Below are positions 8,549 to 19,161 of a DNA stretch of 64,000 nt, piece by piece (positions within the stretch are counted from its first letter, which is position 1; the number at the start of each line of letters is the position of its first letter). Made by a program: the position numbers and the translations under genes. The notes under the pieces were generated by a model. The model saw only the letters and a program-made list of their open reading frames with translations. It was not told the origin of the DNA and made no database searches. This DNA comes from Streptomyces sp. NBS 14/10 (lineage in GTDB: Bacteria; Actinomycetota; Actinomycetes; Streptomycetales; Streptomycetaceae). The stretch is taken from the NCBI RefSeq assembly GCF_002224125.1, contig NZ_NCSM01000012.1, forward strand, positions 115,298 to 179,297. The letters run 5' to 3'.

Positions 8549-10533
8549 GCCGGCTCACGGCGGTCACCGCCACCCTGGTCCGCTTCGATCTGCGCCGCTA
8601 CCTCATCGGCGGCCTGCTCTGGATGCCGGCCAGCGCCCTGCCGCTCATCGGCGGGCTGATCCTGCAGCGGATGTTCGACCACCTCACCGTGGGCCGGGTG
8701 CCGCTGGTGCTGTGCGCGGCCTTCGTGGGGGTGGAGCTGGTCCGTGGCCTGACCATCGTCATCGCCTGGACGTACGGCGACTACTGGTGGAGCGCGGCGG
8801 CGGCCCTGCTGCGGGGCAATGTGCTGCGCTCGATCCTGAGCGGGAACGACCTGGGGGGCGATGGGGATCGGGAGAAGGAGCGGCGTCCGGTGCGGTCGAT
8901 CGCAAGGCGCCGGAAGGTCCTCGGATGGGGTATCCCCTGCTCGAGCGAAGCCGAGAGCTTGGGGAAGGAGCTACTAGGGCGTTTCGGCAACGCCGCGAGC
9001 GGCCGTGCCGGGCGTCGCGACGCCGATCCCTGTCGCGCCCCAGGTCGTAGGGGGCGGGTGCCGCATTCGTCGGGTGAGGCGCTGGCCCGGCTGCGTGACG
9101 ATGCCGCGGACGTGGTGGAGTTCGTGGACGAGTCGGTGCCGCTGGCCGGGGCCGCGCTCTTCAGCGCCGCCGCGTTGGCGATCATGGTGTCCATCCACCC
9201 GGCCGCCACCCTCGCCCTGATCGTGCCCGCACTCGCGATCGGGGTGGTGAGCCGCCTGCTGAACCGGCTGACCGGGCGGCTGCACCGGCAGGCCGCCGCG
9301 CGCGGCGCGGCCGTCACCGGCCACCTCGGCGAGATCTTCACCGGCGTGCTCGCCATCAAGACCGCCGGGGCCGAGCAGGCGGCGCTGGAACGGCTGCGGG
9401 CCCACAACCGGCTGCGCCGCGACGCGGCGGTCAAGGACCGGCTCGCCACCGACCTGCTGTCCACCGCAACCGGCGCGAGCGTCGAGATCAGCGTCGGCCT
9501 TGTGCTGCTGCTGGCCGCCCCGGCCATGCGCCGCGGCGAGTTCACCGCGGGCGACCTGGCGCTGTTCACCACGTACATCGGCTGGCTCACCGCGCTGCCG
9601 CGGACCGTCGGTTCGATCCTCGCCCGGATGCCCCAGGCGGCCGTCTCGACCGAACGGCTCACCCGGATGACCGGCCCGGACGACAGCGTGTCCCGCGACA
9701 GCGGCGTCTGGTTCCACCGGGACTACCCCGCCCCGGAACCGGCGGCCCACGACGATCCGCTGAAGACACTTCAGGCGCGGGGGCTGGCCGCCCGGCACGG
9801 CCTGCACGGGGTGGACCTGGAGATCGAACGGGGCACCCTCACCGTGATCACCGGCGCGGTCGGCTCGGGCAAGACGACGCTGCTGCGCACCCTGCTCGGG
9901 CTGGAACCGCCGGTGGCCGGCACGATCCGCTGGAACGGCGGTCCGGTGGCCGACCCCGGCGCATACCTGGTGCCCGGCCGGGCCGCGTACGTCGGCCAGG
10001 TGCCGCGGCTGTTCTCCGCCACGCTGCGGGAGAACCTGCTGCTCGGCCGGGATCCCGAGCACATCGAGCGGGCGGTGGGGGCGGCGGCGTTCGACCGCGA
10101 CCTGGCCGCGCTGCCCGACGGCCTGGACACGGTGGTCGGCCCCCGGGGCATGCGGCTGTCCGGCGGCCAGGCCCAGCGGGTGACCGTCGCCCGGGCCCTG
10201 GTCCGCTCACCCGATCTGCTCGTGGTGGACGATCTGTCCTCGGCGCTGGACGTGGAGACCGAACAGCTGCTGTGGGAGCGGATCACCGGCGCCGCCACGC
10301 TGCTGGTCGTCTCCCACCGGCCGGCCGTACTGGCCCGGGCCGACCAGGTCGTCGTCCTGGACCGGGGCCGGGTGGCCGGCCGCGGGACGCTGGACGAACT
10401 ACTGGAGGGCTGCGCGGAGATGCGGCGGCTGTGGTCGCGGGAAACCCTGGAAGCCGGGGCCGGTCTCGAGGCTCCGGTAACCGGGGACAGCCGGGCAACC
10501 ACTAAAACCAGGGACAAGGGGGCGGCGCTCTAG
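8545..10533 (+). CDS. ABC exporter half-transporter, subunit 2, with in-frame repeat insertion
   Basis: A 662-residue TMD-NBD exporter protein: P-loop GAVGSGKTTLL near residue 436, signature LSGGQAQR near 537, Walker B VVDDLSSALD with Asp in place of the catalytic Glu, H-loop VSHRPAV. Its consensus signature and weak catalytic residue complement subunit 1, as in heterodimeric exporters with one degenerate site. Residues ~101-168 (GGDGDREKERR… to …GRRGRV) are encoded by a repeat element (8846-9048) and interrupt the transmembrane domain between LRSIL and the SSGEALARLRDD segment. The frame stays open, but folding or activity may be lost. Confidence 0.8.
   Translation: MSRLTAVTATLVRFDLRRYLIGGLLWMPASALPLIGGLILQRMFDHLTVGRVPLVLCAAFVGVELVRGLTIVIAWTYGDYWWSAAAALLRGNVLRSILSGNDLGGDGDREKERRPVRSIARRRKVLGWGIPCSSEAESLGKELLGRFGNAASGRAGRRDADPCRAPGRRGRVPHSSGEALARLRDDAADVVEFVDESVPLAGAALFSAAALAIMVSIHPAATLALIVPALAIGVVSRLLNRLTGRLHRQAAARGAAVTGHLGEIFTGVLAIKTAGAEQAALERLRAHNRLRRDAAVKDRLATDLLSTATGASVEISVGLVLLLAAPAMRRGEFTAGDLALFTTYIGWLTALPRTVGSILARMPQAAVSTERLTRMTGPDDSVSRDSGVWFHRDYPAPEPAAHDDPLKTLQARGLAARHGLHGVDLEIERGTLTVITGAVGSGKTTLLRTLLGLEPPVAGTIRWNGGPVADPGAYLVPGRAAYVGQVPRLFSATLRENLLLGRDPEHIERAVGAAAFDRDLAALPDGLDTVVGPRGMRLSGGQAQRVTVARALVRSPDLLVVDDLSSALDVETEQLLWERITGAATLLVVSHRPAVLARADQVVVLDRGRVAGRGTLDELLEGCAEMRRLWSRETLEAGAGLEAPVTGDSRATTKTRDKGAAL
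8846..9048. mobile_element. MITE-like repeat element with imperfect terminal inverted repeats
   Basis: The ends are inverted repeats of 26 bases (8846-8871 and 9023-9048; ACGACCTGGGG… and …GGGATCGG, 23 of 26 matching). Internally there is the 14-base palindrome GGCGTCGCGACGCC (9010-9023) and a palindrome-like segment around CTGCTCGAGCGAAGCCGAG (8938-8956), a string I recognise as recurring in Streptomyces genomes. It encodes no transposase, so any movement would be in trans. It lies inside the ABC subunit 2 gene without breaking the frame. No clear target duplication is seen. Confidence 0.75.
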
Positions 10534-10567
10534 CGGGATCGCCGGGCGGTGCCCGGGGCGAGGGCGG

Positions 10568-10593
10568 GAGCGTGGCGCGGCGGCGCCACGCTC
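10568..10593. terminator. Bidirectional hairpin between convergent genes
   Basis: GAGCGTGGCG and CGCCACGCTC form a perfect 10-bp stem with a 6-base loop in the 74-base gap between the ABC operon and the convergent kinase gene. There is no U-run, which is usual in Streptomyces. Confidence 0.65.
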
Positions 10594-10607
10594 AGCCCCA
10601 CCCCGGG

Positions 10608-11501
10608 CTACCGCTCGTGGTCCGCCAGCACCTCCCGGATCACATGGCGCGCGTTGGCCGCGATCCCCGGGTTTGTGTGCTGGTAGTACGGGAGTTGGAT
10701 GAGTGCCATGGACAGGGCCCGGCCGCGGCCGCGCGCCCAGGTCGCGTCGTCGGCGTCGACGGCCGTGCGGAAGCGGTCCCGCACCTGTGCGGGGAGGAGG
10801 TTCCAGGCGACGATCAGATCGCATGCGGGATCCCCCACGCCCGCGGTCGCGAAGTCGATGACCGCGCTCAGCCGGCCTCGGGCGACCAGCAGATTGCCCG
10901 GCATCAGATCGGCGTGGACCCACACGGCCGGGCCGGACCACTCGGGCGTATCCAGGGCCGCTTCCCACGCCGCGGTGGCGGCCCGCGTGTCGATGACGCC
11001 GTTCAGCTCCTTGATGGCGGCGCGGGTTTCGGCGTCCTGCGTGGTCAGCGGCCCACCCCGGTATGCGGTCGGGCCGTCCGTGAGCTCGATCCGGCGCACC
11101 GCGGCGATGAACGCCGCCAGGTCCATGGCGAGCCCGGCGGGGTCGGCGAGGCCGCCTGCGACCGGGTTCTCGCCGTCGAGCCAGCGGTGGACGGACCAGG
11201 GCCAGGGGAAGTCCTCGGTGGGCACCCCTTCTTCGAGCACCACGGGTATGTCGACCGGCAGCAGCGGGGCGAGCCGCGGCAGCCACCGGTGCTCGAACTC
11301 CACATCCCCCACCATCCGCTCGGCGAGGGGCAGCCGCACGGCCATCCCGTCGCCGAGCCGGAACATCGCGTTGCACGTGCCGTCCGACGGAAACCGCTCC
11401 ACGGGCAGATCCGCCCACCGCGGGAACCGCGCGGCCACCAGCCGCCGCACCAGCGGTACGTCGATGTCGAACTCGTCAGCGTGCATTCTGCCCGCGCTCA
11501 T
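10608..11501 (-). CDS. Aminoglycoside phosphotransferase-family (APH-fold) kinase
   Basis: A 297-residue APH/choline-kinase-fold phosphotransferase. The catalytic loop is VWVHADLMPGNLLV (His-x-Asp with downstream Asn) and the metal-binding DFATAGVGDPACDL replaces the usual DFG-type motif, as in many hydroxyurea/streptomycin-like APH proteins of unknown substrate. The ATG at 11501 follows GAGGAG. It lies 17 bases downstream of the DUF4291 gene on the same strand and is probably co-transcribed. Real drug resistance cannot be assumed. Confidence 0.85.
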   Translation of the reverse strand: MSAGRMHADEFDIDVPLVRRLVAARFPRWADLPVERFPSDGTCNAMFRLGDGMAVRLPLAERMVGDVEFEHRWLPRLAPLLPVDIPVVLEEGVPTEDFPWPWSVHRWLDGENPVAGGLADPAGLAMDLAAFIAAVRRIELTDGPTAYRGGPLTTQDAETRAAIKELNGVIDTRAATAAWEAALDTPEWSGPAVWVHADLMPGNLLVARGRLSAVIDFATAGVGDPACDLIVAWNLLPAQVRDRFRTAVDADDATWARGRGRALSMALIQLPYYQHTNPGIAANARHVIREVLADHER

Positions 11502-11518
11502 CAGTGGTTTCTCCTCGT

Positions 11519-12124
11519 TCAGCACGCCACGGGCGCGCGCAGACGGCTCAGCAACTCGTCCCCGGCCGGGTACGGGCGCTCCTCGGGCAGCAGCCTCGCC
11601 GCCGCGTCGAACTCGCCCCGGCGCACCAGGGCGTGGACCTCGTGCGCCAGCGGGGTCACATCGGTGATCGCGACCGTCCACTCGTCCGCGTAACGGCGCG
11701 CCGCCTCGCCCGAGAGCCCGAGCTGCAGCGAGCGATACGGCAGCGGCCGCAGCCGTAGATCCCGCTCCGGATCCCACTGGACGCGCGCGGGGGCGGCCTT
11801 CAACGCCCGCTTCCAGGCGGCCTGGTCGGGGTGGAGCCCGCGCTCGTAGTGCGACAGACACGACCGGCCGAGCGCCCACTCGAACCCTTCGCGAGTGATC
11901 TCGACGGCCAGAACGGTCTCCTGCCCCTCCTTCGCACCCCAGCCGCAGCGGTACATCATCCACAGGAACGACGGCTTGATCCACGTCATCCGGTCCCGCT
12001 TCCAGGCGACCGGGAAGCGGCCGTCGCGGGCCGCGGGCAGGCCGAGACGCGGGGCGTACGCCTGGTAGACGGTGACCGTGGACTCCGTGTGGAGCGCGCG
12101 GATCTGATGTCGCGGTTCTTGCAT
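11519..12124 (-). CDS. DUF4291 domain-containing protein
   Basis: A 201-residue protein that matches DUF4291 along its whole length: VYQAYAPRLGLPAA near the start, then RDRMTWIKPSFLWMMYRCGW, and a QWDPERDLRLRPLPYRSLQL segment. The family has no established biochemical role. The ATG at 12124 is preferred over the one at 12130 by family length. It precedes the APH-fold kinase in a likely two-gene operon. Confidence 0.85.
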   Translation of the reverse strand: MQEPRHQIRALHTESTVTVYQAYAPRLGLPAARDGRFPVAWKRDRMTWIKPSFLWMMYRCGWGAKEGQETVLAVEITREGFEWALGRSCLSHYERGLHPDQAAWKRALKAAPARVQWDPERDLRLRPLPYRSLQLGLSGEAARRYADEWTVAITDVTPLAHEVHALVRRGEFDAAARLLPEERPYPAGDELLSRLRAPVAC

Positions 12125-12237
12125 GGCCACCAGGGTGGCGGGTGTGGGCTGTGGGTGGCCAGCGAATTAGGACCGTCGCGCCGATCCGCCGAAACAGTGC
12201 TGTTCTGTGCGGTCCGGCGCGTGGTCGGATACGGCGC

Positions 12238-12981
12238 ATGGGTTCCGAAAGCGACGTTCTCGACACCTCTCCCGCCGCCGGTGGCGCGGCACCGCATGTC
12301 GTCGGGGTGGACGCCTGCCCGGGTGGCTGGGTGGCGGTGGCCCTGCGGGGCGGCCGGTTCGCGGGTGCCGATATGGACGCGGCGCTGGCGGCGCTGCTGA
12401 CGCGGGTACGCCGCCTCGCCGGGGCCGACGCCGTGGTGGCGGTCGACATTCCGCTGGGGCTGCTGGAGGCGGGGCGGCGGCGCGCGGACGAGTTGGCGCT
12501 CGGCCGCGTGGCCCCGCACCGCTCGCGGGTCTTCCCGGTGCCGCCGCGCCCGGTGTGGGAGGAGCCCGACTACGCCGCGGCCAACGAGCGCTGTCGGCGC
12601 CTCACGGGCTCGGGGCTGTCCCGTCAGTCCTGGGGTCTGGTGACGAAGCTGCGGGAGGCCAACGCCTGCCGCGACGGCGGCGAGCGGCGCCTGTACGAGG
12701 TGCACCCCGAGGTCTCCTTCGCGGCCATGAACGGCGACCACCCGGTGGCCTCGAGCAAGAAGAGCTGGAACGGCCAGGCCCAGCGGCGGCGGCTGCTCGG
12801 CGAGCAGCGCATCCTCCTGCCCGACGAGCTCGGCCCGGCGGGCCGGGTGCCGCCCGACGACGTCCTGGACGCCGCGGCGGCGGCCTGGAGCGCGCACCGG
12901 ATCGCCCTCGGCACCGCGGCGAGCCTGCCCGACCCGCCCGAGACGACGCGCGACGGGCTCCCGGTCGCCATCTGGTACTGA
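12238..12981 (+). CDS. DUF429 domain-containing protein (RNase H-like fold)
   Basis: A 247-residue DUF429 protein. The N-terminal VVGVDACPGGWVAVAL and the VVAVDIPLGLL strand carry the acidic residues of the RNase H-like fold this family is predicted to have, and YEVHPEVSF and a C-terminal DDVLDAAAAAWSA helix are also typical. Function is unknown. ATG 12238 is preferred because upstream codons show no similarity to the fold. It is divergent from the DUF4291 gene. Confidence 0.82.
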   Translation: MGSESDVLDTSPAAGGAAPHVVGVDACPGGWVAVALRGGRFAGADMDAALAALLTRVRRLAGADAVVAVDIPLGLLEAGRRRADELALGRVAPHRSRVFPVPPRPVWEEPDYAAANERCRRLTGSGLSRQSWGLVTKLREANACRDGGERRLYEVHPEVSFAAMNGDHPVASSKKSWNGQAQRRRLLGEQRILLPDELGPAGRVPPDDVLDAAAAAWSAHRIALGTAASLPDPPETTRDGLPVAIWY

Positions 12982-13028
12982 CCGGAGCGGGTGGCACTGA
13001 CCGCAGCGGGCGTACTGACCGGAGCGGG
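12977..13028. repeat. Three 15-bp direct repeats over the DUF429 stop codon
   Basis: ACTGACCGGAGCGGG (12977-12991), ACTGACCGCAGCGGG (12996-13010) and ACTGACCGGAGCGGG (13014-13028) recur at 18-19-base spacing. The first contains the DUF429 stop codon. This looks like a local duplication; no function is evident. Confidence 0.75.
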
Positions 13029-13064
13029 CTGTGCCGGCCGCGTCCGGCCGACACAGCCCGCTCC
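13021..13064. terminator. Strong hairpin downstream of DUF429
   Basis: GGAGCGGGCTGTG pairs with CACAGCCCGCTCC (13 bp perfect), with further GGCC pairing in the loop. It is placed to end transcription of the DUF429 gene. Confidence 0.7.
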
Positions 13065-13100
13065 AGTACGGGGCTCCGGTACGGGGCGAAGCGCGTGAAA

Positions 13101-13139
13101 CGGGAAGCCGCCCGGCCCCCTCCGCCGGGCGGCCTCCCG
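13101..13139. terminator. Hairpin downstream of Rpf-LysM-M23 gene
   Basis: CGGGAAGCCGCCCGGC pairs with GCCGGGCGGCCTCCCG (15 of 16), just past the stop of the convergent wall-hydrolase gene. Confidence 0.7.
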
Positions 13140-13158
13140 TTCGCCGGTCCGCCAGGCG

Positions 13159-16521
<3,363 letters not shown>

Positions 16522-17331
16522 TCAGGGCTTGCGCGCCAGGCCCGCGTAGACGGTGACCGGCGGGTCGTCGGGGGCGAGTTCTTCCTCCTCGGCGTCCGGC
16601 TGCCAGTGCGACACCAGGACCGGCGCCGGGCCGACGGGCTCCAGGCCGTGGAAGAACCTCGCCACCTCCGCCCGGGTGCGTGGCCGCAGGATCACGCCAC
16701 CCTGGCGGTACAGGGACACGACCCGCTCCGCCTCCTCCTCGCTGCCGTCGGCGGTGGCATGCGAGAACACCAGGTGGCTGCCCGGGGCGAGCGCGTCCAT
16801 CAGACCGTGCACCAGGTCGTAGGCGCCGTCCTCGTCCGGGATGAAGTGCATGAGCGAGATGAGCGAGAGGGCGACCGGCCGGCTCAGGTCGAGTACATCG
16901 GTGGCCAGCTCGATGATTTTCCCGGGCTCGCGCACATCCGCTTCGAGGTAGTGCGTGGCGCCTTCCGGGGTGCTGCGCAGCAGGGCTTCGGCGTGGCGCA
17001 GCACGATGGGGTCGTTGTCCGTGTAGACCACGCGGGAGTCGGGGGCGATCCGCTGGGCGATCTGGTGGAGGTTGGGCTCGGTGGGGATCCCGGTGCCGAT
17101 GTCGAGGAACTGGCGGGTGCCGGAGCGGGCCAGCCACTCGGTCGCGCGGTGCATGAACAGGCGGTTGATCCTGGCCGAGTCTCTGACGGTCGGATCGATG
17201 TCGAGGACCTGCACGGCCAGTTGCTCATCGACGGGGTAGTTGTTCTTGCCGCCGAGTATGTAGTCGTAGACGCGGGCCGGATGGGGCCTGCTGGTGTCGA
17301 TTCTGGTGGGCTCTGGCCCGGATGCTGACAT
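16522..17331 (-). CDS. SAM-dependent methyltransferase (DUF574 / PF04672)
   Basis: A 269-residue methyltransferase of the actinobacterial DUF574 family. The N-terminal PHPARVYDYILGGKNNYPVD is its signature; QFLDIGTGIPTEPN is the SAM-binding motif I and VVYTDNDPIVLRHAEALL follows. The acceptor is unknown for the family. ATG 17331 has GGAG six bases upstream; an ATG at 17343 is also possible. It lies 65 bases after the DUF397 gene and such genes often accompany DUF397/XRE regulators. Confidence 0.88.
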   Translation of the reverse strand: MSASGPEPTRIDTSRPHPARVYDYILGGKNNYPVDEQLAVQVLDIDPTVRDSARINRLFMHRATEWLARSGTRQFLDIGTGIPTEPNLHQIAQRIAPDSRVVYTDNDPIVLRHAEALLRSTPEGATHYLEADVREPGKIIELATDVLDLSRPVALSLISLMHFIPDEDGAYDLVHGLMDALAPGSHLVFSHATADGSEEEAERVVSLYRQGGVILRPRTRAEVARFFHGLEPVGPAPVLVSHWQPDAEEEELAPDDPPVTVYAGLARKP

Positions 17332-17396
17332 GGTGCGCTCCATGGGGGTCGGCGCGGTGGTGCCGGTGTGCGGGTATGGATGCGAGTGCGGATGTG

Positions 17397-17633
17397 TCAG
17401 GAGACCAGGAAGTCGGCCTTGCCGGCCTTGGCGCCCTGGATGAAGGCGATGATCTCGCTGCGGGTGTAGATCAGCGCCGGGCCCTCCGGATCGGTGGACT
17501 GTCGGAGCGCGACCCGGCCGTCGTCCAGTTTCCGGGCCTCGACGCAGTTGCCGCCGTTGCCGCCGCTCCACGGCTTGTGCCAGCCCTCGGTGCCGAGGTC
17601 GGCCGCGCGCATGCCGTTGAAAATGCGATCCAT
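17397..17633 (-). CDS. DUF397 protein
   Basis: A 78-residue DUF397 protein with the signatures WHKPWSGGNGGNCVEA, VALRQSTDPEGPAL and a C-terminal F/I-rich strand (SEIIAFIQGAKAGKADF). DUF397 proteins are the small partners of XRE-DUF5753 regulators in Streptomyces (WhiJ-type systems), acting by direct binding or as antitoxin-like partners. Its ATG at 17633 directly abuts the TGA of the upstream regulator, so the two are translationally coupled. Confidence 0.9.
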   Translation of the reverse strand: MDRIFNGMRAADLGTEGWHKPWSGGNGGNCVEARKLDDGRVALRQSTDPEGPALIYTRSEIIAFIQGAKAGKADFLVS

Positions 17634-18494
17634 TCAGAGCTCCTTGCGGAAATCGCGGAGGATTTCCTTTGTGCGTCGTGCGGTTGCCGCCTGGGCCGCC
17701 ATGCGGTCCAGGACCTCCAGATGGGAGGCCACCTCGACACGCTCGTCGAGGTAGACGGCGCCGGTCAGGTACTCGACGTAGACCATGTCCGGCAGTTCGG
17801 GTACAGCGAAGCGGAAGAGGACGAAGGGCCCGTAGGTGCCCGGGTGGTGTCCCGAGGAGAACTCCGCTACCTGCAGGGTGACATTGGGCCGCTCGGTGGC
17901 CGTCAGCAATCGGTCGATCTGGCCCCGCATGACCTCGGGGGTGCCCACGGGGCGGCGCAGCACGGTCTCGTCCAGCACCACCCACAGATGCGGGGCGTCC
18001 TCGCGGGTGAGCAGCGTCTGGCGCTCCATGCGCAGGGCGACATGCCGCTCGGACTCCTCGGGGTCGACCTGGCCGACGGCGCCGGTGCGCATGATGGCCC
18101 GGGCGTAGTCCTCGGTCTGCAGCAGGCCGGGGACGAAGTGCGGCTCGTACGCACGGATGACCGCGGCGGCGCCCTCCAGGCTGACATGCACGCTGAACCA
18201 GTCCGGCAGGATGTCGTGGAACCGCTGCCACCAGCCGGGCCGGTTGGCGTCCTCGGTGAGGGTGATGAACGCCTCGGCCTCGCCGCCGGTGACGCCGTAG
18301 GCGTCCAGCAGCATCCGCACATACGGGATCTTCAGGGCGACCTCGGCGGTCTCCATCCTGCGGATGGTGGCGGGGGCCACATGCAGCACCTTGGCGGCCT
18401 GCTCGCGCTTGAGACCCGCTCTTTCGCGCAGCTCCCGCAGGCGCTTGCCAAGCACGACTTGGCCCACGGTCGGGGCGGACCGCGGTTCACTCAC
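17634..18494 (-). CDS. XRE-family regulator with DUF5753 domain (WhiJ-like)
   Basis: A 286-residue regulator. HTH at residues 15-70 (LGKRLRELRERAGLKREQAA, then APATIRRMETAEVA); DUF5753 at about 105-280, with YEPHFVPGLLQTEDYARAI and VYVEYLTGAVYLD. GTG 18494 has GGGAGG five bases upstream. These proteins act with a DUF397 partner in developmental or secondary-metabolism control. The divergent region has repeats of GCACTT that are likely its operator. Confidence 0.9.
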   Translation of the reverse strand: MSEPRSAPTVGQVVLGKRLRELRERAGLKREQAAKVLHVAPATIRRMETAEVALKIPYVRMLLDAYGVTGGEAEAFITLTEDANRPGWWQRFHDILPDWFSVHVSLEGAAAVIRAYEPHFVPGLLQTEDYARAIMRTGAVGQVDPEESERHVALRMERQTLLTREDAPHLWVVLDETVLRRPVGTPEVMRGQIDRLLTATERPNVTLQVAEFSSGHHPGTYGPFVLFRFAVPELPDMVYVEYLTGAVYLDERVEVASHLEVLDRMAAQAATARRTKEILRDFRKEL

Positions 18495-18552
18495 TTCTAC
18501 CTCCCGCAGCTGATGCCCGCAGTGTGTCATGCCCTGAATGGAGCGGACACAC

Positions 18553-18598
18553 TGCACTTGCGACTCTGCACTTTTCAGAGTGCCCCTTGCCAAGTGCA
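18553..18598. promoter_or_regulatory. Inverted TGCACTTG operator-like repeats between divergent genes
   Basis: TGCACTTG (18553-18560) and CAAGTGCA (18591-18598) are perfect inverted arms, with a further TGCACTT (18567-18573) between. GCACTTG/CAAGTGC repeats are common upstream of DUF397/XRE-DUF5753 genes, so this is the likely autoregulatory site. It overlaps the -35 of the rightward gene. Confidence 0.55.
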
Positions 18599-18616
18599 CG
18601 AGGCGTTACGCATAGT
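18587..18616 (+). promoter_or_regulatory. Promoter of the rightward hypothetical gene, probably leaderless
   Basis: TTGCCA (18587-18592), an 18-base spacer and CATAGT (18611-18616). The GTG start at 18623 is only 6 bases past the -10, so the transcript is probably leaderless. Confidence 0.5.
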
Positions 18617-18622
18617 GGCGTC

Positions 18623-19042
18623 GTGATCCCGTCAACTCCCGCGGCGCCGCCCAGGCCCGGCCACAGGCAGCGTCTGGAGCTGCCGCCCACGCTGTTCGCC
18701 GAGGCCGGATACGACGCCATCGCCCTGCCGGAGCGGCATGGACGTCAGGTCATGGAGCTGCTGCCCAGGGCGGGCTGTGTCTACTCCGCCGTCGGCCGAT
18801 GGTGGTGGATCGTTCCGCCGCGGTCGGACTGTGGGCTCAACTGGCCCGCGATCGCTCTGTATTCGGTCGGCGCGGTGGTGTCCGACGCGCCGCCGGGGCG
18901 GCCGGATCCGGTGGCCGAGGAGCCCCGGCTGATCCACCGGCCCGAGGGCACCGTGCCCTACACCCATCCGCTGGTGCTGCATATCGCCGTGTGCGCGGTC
19001 GCCGGAGTCTCCCCGACCTGGCCGGCCCCGCCGGGGCCGTAA
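18623..19042 (+). CDS. Conserved hypothetical protein divergent from XRE-DUF397 module
   Basis: A 139-residue protein of a type often found beside XRE/DUF397 regulators: LELPPTLFAEAGYDAIALP, then GCVYSAVGRWWWIVPP, and a C-terminal RPEGTVPYTHPLVLHIAVC. No catalytic motif or membrane segment is seen. GTG 18623 starts the recognisable protein; the upstream in-frame extension would overlap the operator. It may be regulated by the divergent XRE protein. Confidence 0.75.
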   Translation: MIPSTPAAPPRPGHRQRLELPPTLFAEAGYDAIALPERHGRQVMELLPRAGCVYSAVGRWWWIVPPRSDCGLNWPAIALYSVGAVVSDAPPGRPDPVAEEPRLIHRPEGTVPYTHPLVLHIAVCAVAGVSPTWPAPPGP

Positions 19043-19113
19043 CGTTCCGGCGGGCCCGGCACAGGCCGCGGCCCGCCCGGCGCCCCACCCGTCCGGGGTC
19101 CGTCCCCACCTGT

Positions 19114-19145
19114 CCGGGGTCCGTCCAGTCGGGGACGGACCCCGG
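19114..19145. terminator. Bidirectional hairpin between convergent genes
   Basis: CCGGGGTCCGTCC pairs with GGACGGACCCCGG around a 6-base loop. An extra copy of the left arm just upstream (19093-19105) could pair instead. Confidence 0.7.
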
Positions 19146-19161
19146 AGCCCCGTACCCGCCG

